Source: Nitrososphaerales archaeon TH5895
GTDB lineage: Archaea; Thermoproteota; Nitrososphaeria; Nitrososphaerales; Nitrososphaeraceae
Direction: 5' to 3'
NCBI GenBank assembly: GCA_014523695.1
Contig: JAATVS010000423.1
Location: forward strand, 1 to 12,289
Length of the DNA: 12,289 nt
Of the stretch, positions 5,837-10,412 are shown piece by piece (positions within the stretch are counted from its first letter, which is position 1; every line of letters starts with the position of its first letter). The notes beneath the pieces were generated by a model. It was not told the origin of the DNA, made no database searches, and was given only the letters and a program-made list of their open reading frames with translations. A program made the translations under genes and the position numbers.

Positions 5837-6082
5837 CTCCTATTCGCGCTATCTACATGGACGATATAAGGAGGTCTTCCGTCAGAAGGCACTACTCTAA
5901 GTGTATGAATGTGCTCATATCCCATAGCAGCAATTTCTGAGAAGGTCTCTCATTCGTTGGCCTTCTTCCTCTTCTGTTAAGCCCTTAGTCTGAAGTTCTG
6001 CTATACCGTGCTTGTGACGGTTGGTCCAAAGTTCTGCAAATTCTTTTCTGCTAATTGATTTTTTTGGTATGCTATTAGATGA
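5833..6082 (-). pseudogene. Frameshifted, startless small protein gene
   Basis: The minus strand is protein-like in two frames that join at 5938. From 6082 to about 5939 it reads ...SISRKEFAELWTNRHKHG, then LQTKGLTEEEEGQRMRDLL. From 5937 to the TAG at 5833-5835 the next frame reads EIAAMGYEHIHTLRVVPSDG, then a short PPYIVHVD strand. Joining them across one extra base (or restoring two lost bases in the AGA-GA context) gives a continuous protein of about 82 residues with a helical N-half and a beta C-half. Without the shift the first frame ends within ten codons. There is also no ATG, GTG or TTG between the preceding TAA (6083-6085) and the internal Met, so the start is missing too, perhaps through an indel in the A7 run near 6059-6065. 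It follows other minus-strand genes closely. Family unknown. Confidence 0.55.
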
Positions 6083-6091
6083 TTAAATAAT

Positions 6092-6310
6092 TTAAGAGTA
6101 AACCTTCTGGCCTCTACGATTCTTCATATAGTCAGCATAACCAGTGACCATGTCAATTAATTCGTTATATCCCAAGGACTTGAACTGGTCTAGGGTAACA
6201 GAATATTTTCGACTATCTGGAGCGATAACGATACATGATAACGGGTTTCTGAAATATTTGGAAAGTTCATTTTCAACCTTAGCCTTTGTGAGGGATTGTG
6301 TACTCTCTTT
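6092..6310 (-). pseudogene. Out-of-frame 3' continuation of the gene at 6279-6755
   Basis: In the frame one base off from the upstream gene, the minus strand encodes about 72 residues from just after the A5 tract (6308-6312) to TAA at 6092-6094. It includes KVENELSKYFRNP, LSCIVIAPDSRKYSVTLDQF and KSLGYNELIDMVTGYADYM. No start codon precedes it; the first Met is deep inside. One A fewer in the A5 tract would fuse it directly to the 158-residue protein upstream, giving about 225 residues. I therefore read it as the detached C-terminal part of that protein. Confidence 0.55.
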
Positions 6311-6755
6311 TTACTTCTAGGACCTGGGTTGTTCCACTAATTATTTTGTTTGTGCTAGGTTCTATCTCATAATTGAAGACAGGCATCCCCTCGACTACAC
6401 CCGCCAAATATGAGAAATCCTTTCTGTTCCCCTTCCAGTCATTGCCAGACAATTCGACGTTGTAGAAGAGATATTCAGAACCTGTAGCTTGGTCTTTTGT
6501 TCGGTAAATCTGGGGTATTACCTTCTTAATTTCCTGATTTGCGACAGGTTCAGCACTTACTAAGTTAATCCACCAATCCCAAGTACGGTCATGAATTGTC
6601 CTTTCGTAACTCTGACCTACTTTCTGATATGTCTTGTATACAACAATTCTTTGTGGATGGATGTAATAGGAATGTTCGTCGTCATCATTATCATTACCGT
6701 CTGCCGAAGAAAGGTCTACTACCTTAAGGCCTTTGTCTAGTTCTGAGACTTTCAT
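6279..6755 (-). CDS. Hypothetical protein, probably truncated by a frameshift
   Basis: The 158-residue product starts at an ATG 12 bases after the stop of the HTH gene, so it is the second gene of that unit. It begins with a short helix, an acidic run (about 18-28) and then mainly beta strands: YYIHPQRIVVYKTY, RTWDWWINLVSAEP, EYLFYNVELSGNDW and MPVFNYEIEP. No signal peptide, membrane segment or cysteine is present. It looks like a cytoplasmic beta-rich domain of about 120 residues. Its last nine residues come from an out-of-frame end beyond an A5 tract; the original continuation lies in the next frame. I do not recognise the family. Position beside a regulator and recombinase suggests an element-borne gene. 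Confidence 0.6.
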   Translation of the reverse strand: MKVSELDKGLKVVDLSSADGNDNDDDEHSYYIHPQRIVVYKTYQKVGQSYERTIHDRTWDWWINLVSAEPVANQEIKKVIPQIYRTKDQATGSEYLFYNVELSGNDWKGNRKDFSYLAGVVEGMPVFNYEIEPSTNKIISGTTQVLEVKREYTIPHKG

Positions 6756-6767
6756 TTCTTATACCAT

Positions 6768-7067
6768 CTACCTTTGGAATATTGTGACGACGCCTGGCCG
6801 TCCCACTAGTTCTGGTGAGGGTAGAATCCCAGTTCTCAGAAACCTTCTTCTGTCTTTATTGGCCTTAGCAATCCTAGCCTTCTGATTCTGAACAAAAGAG
6901 ATTGGCAAGTCCAGCGAATTGGATATGTCCTTTGTGGTTAGTCCAATCCGACCAAGGTTTTCTATATCCTTCTGACACCTAGCAGAAGCCGTGTAAGACT
7001 TGATTCCGTCATTACTCTCTTTTGCTTCAATTAACTTTCTTTGAAGTTCAACTATATGGTGGTGCAT
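6768..7067 (-). CDS. Helix-turn-helix DNA-binding protein, probable autoregulator
   Basis: The 99-residue basic product starts with a helix (HHIVELQRKLIEAKES, about 3-18). A helix-turn-helix follows at about 40-68: IGLTTKDISNSLDLPISFVQNQKARIAK, in which TTKDISNSLD is the support helix, LP the turn and ISFVQNQKARI the recognition helix. The arrangement resembles the Trp-repressor-like or sigma-4-like HTH of small phage and plasmid regulators. The tail is Arg/Lys-rich and may contact DNA. Its promoter carries a perfect 18-bp palindrome that covers the predicted transcription start, just the place for a dimeric repressor to act on its own gene. It heads a minus-strand unit and lies beside a tyrosine recombinase, so control of integration or excision is possible. 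Confidence 0.7.
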   Translation of the reverse strand: MHHHIVELQRKLIEAKESNDGIKSYTASARCQKDIENLGRIGLTTKDISNSLDLPISFVQNQKARIAKANKDRRRFLRTGILPSPELVGRPGVVTIFQR

Positions 7068-7070
7068 TTC

Positions 7071-7088
7071 TACTATTAGCTAATAGTA
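7071..7088. promoter_or_regulatory. Perfect 18-bp palindrome, probable operator
   Basis: TACTATTAGCTAATAGTA is its own reverse complement. It ends three bases before the ATG of the HTH gene and lies between its TATA-like box (7096-7103) and the start codon, covering the predicted start of transcription. Size, symmetry and position are those of a dimeric repressor site. Confidence 0.7.
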
Positions 7089-7095
7089 CTACAAG

Positions 7096-7103
7096 CTAAA
7101 AAC
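7096..7103 (-). promoter_or_regulatory. TATA-like box of the HTH gene
   Basis: The minus strand reads GTTTTTAG, centred about 32 bases before the ATG at 7067. Transcription would start near 7073, inside the 18-bp palindrome, with a leader of about six bases. Confidence 0.5.
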
Positions 7104-7169
7104 TTTAATGTTGCCTTGATGCTATGTATACTGTAACCATACCGCCATTCGTCTGCATGTCCCAAATGC

Positions 7170-7245
7170 AATTGTCGTCAGTCGTCTGCTTGCTTTGCTT
7201 GCTTCTTCATAACCATGCAGGCAAGCAACGACGATGACGACAATT
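7170..7245. repeat. 76-bp imperfect inverted repeat with 23 Watson-Crick pairs
   Basis: Three segments pair. AATTGTCGTCA (7170-7180) pairs with TGACGACAATT (7235-7245), 11 bp. TCGTC (7182-7186) pairs with GACGA (7230-7234), 5 bp. TGCTTGC (7187-7193) pairs with GCAAGCA (7221-7227), 7 bp. Only a 1-base bulge (G7181) and a 2-base bulge (AC, 7228-7229) interrupt the 23 pairs; the loop is 27 bases. All pairs are Watson-Crick, so it could form in DNA as a cruciform or in RNA from either strand. It lies in a gene-free region between recombinase and HTH genes. A CGTC/CTTGC short-word bias gives it a repetitive look. Confidence 0.75.
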
Positions 7246-7386
7246 ATGCTTCTGAACTTCTGCGCTTAGATGACAAATACCTTTAAAGCTACCAACTGTG
7301 TTTTATGATTTACTTGCTTCGAAAACAAACAATGTCAAAATGGGATAGCATCAAAAGCAAAAGTAGAAAGTAAGTGACAAGGTTTC

Positions 7387-7438
7387 AGTTGGTTCCCTTT
7401 GCTGTTATTGGCGCAAGACAGTAACAGCAGAATCAACT
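7387..7438 (+). ncRNA. Candidate structured RNA hairpin
   Basis: The outer stem pairs AGTTGGTTC (7387-7395) with GAATCAACT (7430-7438), 9 bp. The inner stem pairs TGCTGTTATTG (7400-7410) with CAGTAACAGCA (7419-7429), 11 bp. A 4-base bulge (CCTT) separates them and GCGCAAGA forms the loop. Two of the 20 pairs are G-U in a plus-strand transcript (G7392-U7433 and U7408-G7421). On the minus strand the same positions would be A-C mismatches, so the fold favours RNA read left to right. A TATA-like CTTTAAAG at 7281-7288 could start such a transcript near 7311. No known RNA family is recognised. It could instead be a DNA site for the recombinase. Confidence 0.45.
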
Positions 7439-7489
7439 CATCTTAGTCTATTAAACTTAAAGTCTTACTACTACCATTTCAATCTCTAA

Positions 7490-8701
7490 TCAATCACATG
7501 ACCACTCGATATCAGCCTTATCTCCAACCTTTTGATGGAACTCATCGACTAACTGCTTCTGACTTTCCTTACTCAGGTGGACAAGTAACTGTTTCATCTC
7601 GTTAAAGTCGTGACGAAGGTCACCTAGTTCTGCAAGATAATCCTTCCTTAGTTCTGCATTCTCCTGCCTTAATTTCGGGGTTGGGTCTATCGTAAGCAAC
7701 GGAATGGCTTTCACATATTCGGCAAGCCTATCCTCTTCGGACGTTCTAATGTAACTAGCATCCTGGTTAGGGAGTTGGTGACCAGAAAGATACTCACGCA
7801 CTGTAAAGGACATTCCGGACCTGTCACACTGGGTTATGAAGAACTTTCGAAAGCCATGAGAACGCATTACTTCCCTTTTCTTCTGTCCTGGCTTGAGCTG
7901 ATTGACACCGGCTTTCTTTAGCGCTTCTTCAAAGAGAAGAGATATAGCCCTGATAGACAGAAACCTTGGAGCCTTGAAGTAGTTTTCAATGCCGAATTTG
8001 TCCCGAATGAGAGGGGACTTATCCTTCAATTGCTCCCCTATCCTTTTTCGATATTCAAGGTATTCATCGATGGCGACAGCGCACTCTGGAGTGCAAAAGG
8101 TGTAGTATCTAGCCTTCCCAGACCGGTTATAGACCCCGATTAAATAAAGCTGGTACTCGTCTATTTTCTTGATATTGTCTATCTGCAATTCTCTTAGTCC
8201 ACCGATCCTCATGCCAGTGGAAAGCATGATCAGTATGGCAACCTTGTCACGCACGTCACACTTACTAAGTATCTGTTCGATCTCCTTTATGAAATAGGGT
8301 CTATCTCTGCCATAGTGTTCAGACTCATCTTCTGGCAAGAATCGTTTGATCTTTCTACGTTTAAGATCATCGTAATCATTTATCTCGAAAAAGTGAAAGA
8401 TTGCAGATAGATGTACTAGTATGCTGCGATAAGTTAGCCCTTCGACATCTTTGAGATATGTGATATGATCTATAATCTTGGACTCTACAACATTCTTCTT
8501 TGTATCGAGTAATGTACGCAGATCTTTACTCTTTATCGTTTCATCCAGAAAGTGATTGAACGCTATACGATAAGCTATTTTGGTATGCTTTGATTTGAGT
8601 CCTTGAATCACGTCGTAGATCCTTGACTCTGACTGCTCTCCGAAGCTAGTCTCCTGAGCGTTATTTTGGGTTAGAATAGCTTCAGATTGCTCGATTGTCA
8701 A
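7490..8701 (-). CDS. Tyrosine recombinase / integrase
   Basis: This 403-residue protein cuts and rejoins DNA at specific sites through a covalent 3'-phosphotyrosine link. The N-terminal core-binding (SAM-like) domain covers about 28-115 (KHTKIAYRIAFNHFL, then YRSILVHLSAIFHFFE). The catalytic domain covers about 130-335 with the full set of active residues: Arg165 in TGMRIGGL, Lys196 in RSGKARYY, His282 and Arg285 in SHGFRKFF, His308 in SGHQLP, and the nucleophile Tyr317 in ASYIRT. A predicted coiled coil (about 342-392) follows, as in many archaeal integrases. The start is a TTG: an in-frame TAG lies close upstream, the first Met is residue 160, and a TATA box is centred 27 bases before this TTG. 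It appears intact and active. It probably moved the element that contained the neighbouring minus-strand genes. Attachment sites and a tRNA target are not visible. Confidence 0.92.
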   Translation of the reverse strand: MTIEQSEAILTQNNAQETSFGEQSESRIYDVIQGLKSKHTKIAYRIAFNHFLDETIKSKDLRTLLDTKKNVVESKIIDHITYLKDVEGLTYRSILVHLSAIFHFFEINDYDDLKRRKIKRFLPEDESEHYGRDRPYFIKEIEQILSKCDVRDKVAILIMLSTGMRIGGLRELQIDNIKKIDEYQLYLIGVYNRSGKARYYTFCTPECAVAIDEYLEYRKRIGEQLKDKSPLIRDKFGIENYFKAPRFLSIRAISLLFEEALKKAGVNQLKPGQKKREVMRSHGFRKFFITQCDRSGMSFTVREYLSGHQLPNQDASYIRTSEEDRLAEYVKAIPLLTIDPTPKLRQENAELRKDYLAELGDLRHDFNEMKQLLVHLSKESQKQLVDEFHQKVGDKADIEWSCD

Positions 8702-8724
8702 CGACTACTTTAAGCTGATGAATT

Positions 8725-8732
8725 ATTTATAT
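8725..8732 (-). promoter_or_regulatory. TATA box of the recombinase gene
   Basis: The minus strand reads ATATAAAT, centred 27 bases before the TTG at 8701. This predicts a leaderless mRNA and supports the TTG as the true start. Confidence 0.65.
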
Positions 8733-8734
8733 GC

Positions 8735-8756
8735 AGTATTTCCTGCTTGTAATACT
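8735..8756. promoter_or_regulatory. Inverted repeat between divergent promoters
   Basis: AGTATT (8735-8740) and AATACT (8751-8756) form a 6-bp dyad with a 10-base spacer. It lies exactly between the recombinase TATA box and that of the divergent secreted-protein gene, a position where one bound protein could affect both. The arms are short, so chance is possible. Confidence 0.3.
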
Positions 8757-8764
8757 TTTTATAT
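8756..8764 (+). promoter_or_regulatory. TATA box of the secreted-protein gene at 8798
   Basis: TTTTTATAT is centred about 38 bases before the ATG, predicting a leader of roughly 11 bases. A 10-bp palindrome ATATGCATAT overlaps it at 8761-8770. Confidence 0.55.
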
Positions 8765-8797
8765 GCATATTGAGTTAGAATTTGTAAGTATAGTTTA

Positions 8798-9826
8798 ATG
8801 GATAAACACAGTACGATGTTTTTGCTTTTAGGACTACTGTTCCTCACAGGAGCGAGTACTATTTTCTTCTCCATTCATGAACTTAATACGGTGTATGGGT
8901 TCGGTGATGACATTATCTTGAAGGATCCCTCCTCATTTTATGATAGCACTGGGAAATTAAATATCATAGGTGTTGTTGACAACAACGGAGTATTTCCTGT
9001 TGACGTGACTGTTGGAGTTAACTTAACCGAAGTATCTGATGAAGAAAATAGTACCTCGATTGCCGGATCTAATAATACTAGCAACCCATCTTATTCCACA
9101 GTTACCAGTCCGACTTTTGCAAGAGTGATTTATCCTGGGACTGGGGCCCCATTCAAAGTAGTGATACCGCCTGAAACGACAGAATCAGTAGGTCAACCTT
9201 TCATCTATTCTGTGACGCAAAAAGAGAATGTAAACTACGATGTATTGGAATTAAATTATAGTAATATGGCTGTAGGTAGGGAAAGGGCATTGATGGGAAC
9301 GGTGAGGAACTCGGCACCCTTCCCAGTTTACAATACTACAGTGTTCGCCTCGATACACGACTCAAACCAGGCCCAGATAGACTCTGCAATCACCAAAGAG
9401 ATACCTCTGGTAGGCCCAGGGCAAGAAGTCCAATTCAAACTTCTACCAGATGAATCAGTAAAGTCCGATGCTGTGTACTACAGCTGTGCGGGGGTGGATC
9501 TCGATGCTCCAATCAGTACGTTGCCAACTTCAGATGGTGGTTTTATCCCATTCGATCTCCAAGCACTGGCAAAGATAATCGATCTCAAATATGACGATCA
9601 ATCAAAAAGTATAGTTTTTGGAGTTGATCATTATAATCCAGAAGGGGGCGTTATAACTCTCAAATTGCCGCAAATTTATGATGACCAAACACTAACGGTG
9701 ATCATGGATGGTTCGCCAGGCCAGGACGTGAAAATGAGTCGTGATGGTAAGACTATAAAAATGGATATATTTATTCCACCGAATGAACACCAAATAAAGG
9801 TTAAAGGTGTTTCCCATGTTACATAG
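8798..9826 (+). CDS. Exported protein with two related beta domains (FxLYD-like)
   Basis: The 342-residue product starts with a hydrophobic segment (7-26) acting as signal peptide or N-terminal anchor. Two segments share a pattern: GVVDNNGVFPVDVTVGVNL (about 58-76) and GTVRNSAPFPVYNTTVFASI (about 167-186), both G-x-V-x-N-x-x-x-FPV followed by alternating beta residues. This resembles the FxLYD family of extracellular immunoglobulin-like domains, in which G-x-V-x-N starts the domain. A Ser/Thr/Asn-rich linker (about 82-108) carries several N-glycosylation sequons. The C-terminal part (about 255-340) is a third beta-rich region with KSIVFGVDHYNPEGGVITL and IKMDIFIPPNEHQIKVKG. It probably sits at the cell surface. 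Such proteins are common but uncharacterised in Nitrososphaeria. It diverges from the recombinase and need not belong to the same element. Confidence 0.75.
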   Translation: MDKHSTMFLLLGLLFLTGASTIFFSIHELNTVYGFGDDIILKDPSSFYDSTGKLNIIGVVDNNGVFPVDVTVGVNLTEVSDEENSTSIAGSNNTSNPSYSTVTSPTFARVIYPGTGAPFKVVIPPETTESVGQPFIYSVTQKENVNYDVLELNYSNMAVGRERALMGTVRNSAPFPVYNTTVFASIHDSNQAQIDSAITKEIPLVGPGQEVQFKLLPDESVKSDAVYYSCAGVDLDAPISTLPTSDGGFIPFDLQALAKIIDLKYDDQSKSIVFGVDHYNPEGGVITLKLPQIYDDQTLTVIMDGSPGQDVKMSRDGKTIKMDIFIPPNEHQIKVKGVSHVT

Positions 9827-10021
9827 CATAATAAATGGAAAGATAATGCATTCGTACATTCTACCTGACGATAGATCTCGCGAAAATTGTTTCCAAATCC
9901 ATACGAATGTATTTTGTTTCCGCATCATTAAATTAATTTAGCAAAGTCAAGCGGTAATGCATTTTTCATAAAGGTAAAGTAAGAGTAAAGTAGGAATTCA
10001 CTCGTTTACTTAACGATCTAC

Positions 10022-10330
10022 ATGATGACCCATAACCATTTTTTGAGCCAGATGGCGTTGACTAACATGGGAGTTCTTAAATATCATGTTATCGATAAAA
10101 AATGGATGAGTGATGTCTCGACCGCGGAATTGAGCAATACTGCGTACGATATTCTGAAAGTCTTGGGAAAGGATGCTGATTTTCTGTATGATACCATCGA
10201 CAGCTATATCAAGGATGCAAATAATGCCGGCAAGTCAGAGTTGGTGGAGATGTGGCAAACAATCAAAAAAGACAGACAAAAACATGTTCATATGCTAAAG
10301 GAAGCCTTGGAAAAAGAGATTCACGGATGA
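10022..10330 (+). CDS. Small helical protein, function unknown
   Basis: The 102-residue product begins with two adjacent ATGs and reads HNHFLSQMALTNMGVLKYHVIDKKWMSD, then a long helical hairpin: VSTAELSNTAYDILKVLGKD, FLYDTIDSYIKDAN and a terminal helix ELVEMWQTIKKDRQKHVHML to the end. Histidines cluster at both ends (4, 6, 22 and near 88-101), which might bind a metal, but no ferritin or hemerythrin motif is complete. There is no signal or membrane segment. It converges on the histidine-kinase gene with an 82-base gap and is about 195 bases after the exported protein; that gap contains no further gene that I can see. Coding status is well supported by composition; function is not. Confidence 0.7.
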   Translation: MMTHNHFLSQMALTNMGVLKYHVIDKKWMSDVSTAELSNTAYDILKVLGKDADFLYDTIDSYIKDANNAGKSELVEMWQTIKKDRQKHVHMLKEALEKEIHG

Positions 10331-10412
10331 TACATATTTACTTCAAATGCTAGAGAATTAATTCTAGATTCACAGAATTGATTCCTATGATATAGTACTA
10401 ACAAATAATAAA

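Larger units (their letters stand above)
7068..7489. other. Gene-free structured region between HTH and recombinase genes
   Basis: About 420 bases separate the HTH gene from the recombinase stop. They hold, in order, the palindromic operator and TATA box, the 76-bp hairpin, a TATA-like CTTTAAAG (7281-7288), and the 52-nt hairpin. Only tiny plus-strand frames occur, such as a 23-codon one at 7215-7286 and a 13-codon one from the ATG at 7332; I cannot support either as a gene. No tRNA-like end or clear attachment site is seen. Confidence 0.6.

Noticed and set aside
7215..7370. Tiny plus-strand frames (23 codons at 7215-7286; 13 codons from the ATG at 7332).
   Set aside because: Too short to judge. 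The first overlaps the right arm of the 76-bp hairpin, and neither has a well-spaced promoter or a recognisable sequence.
9849..9909. CATTCGTA and TACGAATG as an 8-bp inverted repeat after the exported-protein gene.
   Set aside because: The 45-base loop and lack of further pairing make it indistinguishable from chance; no T tract follows directly.
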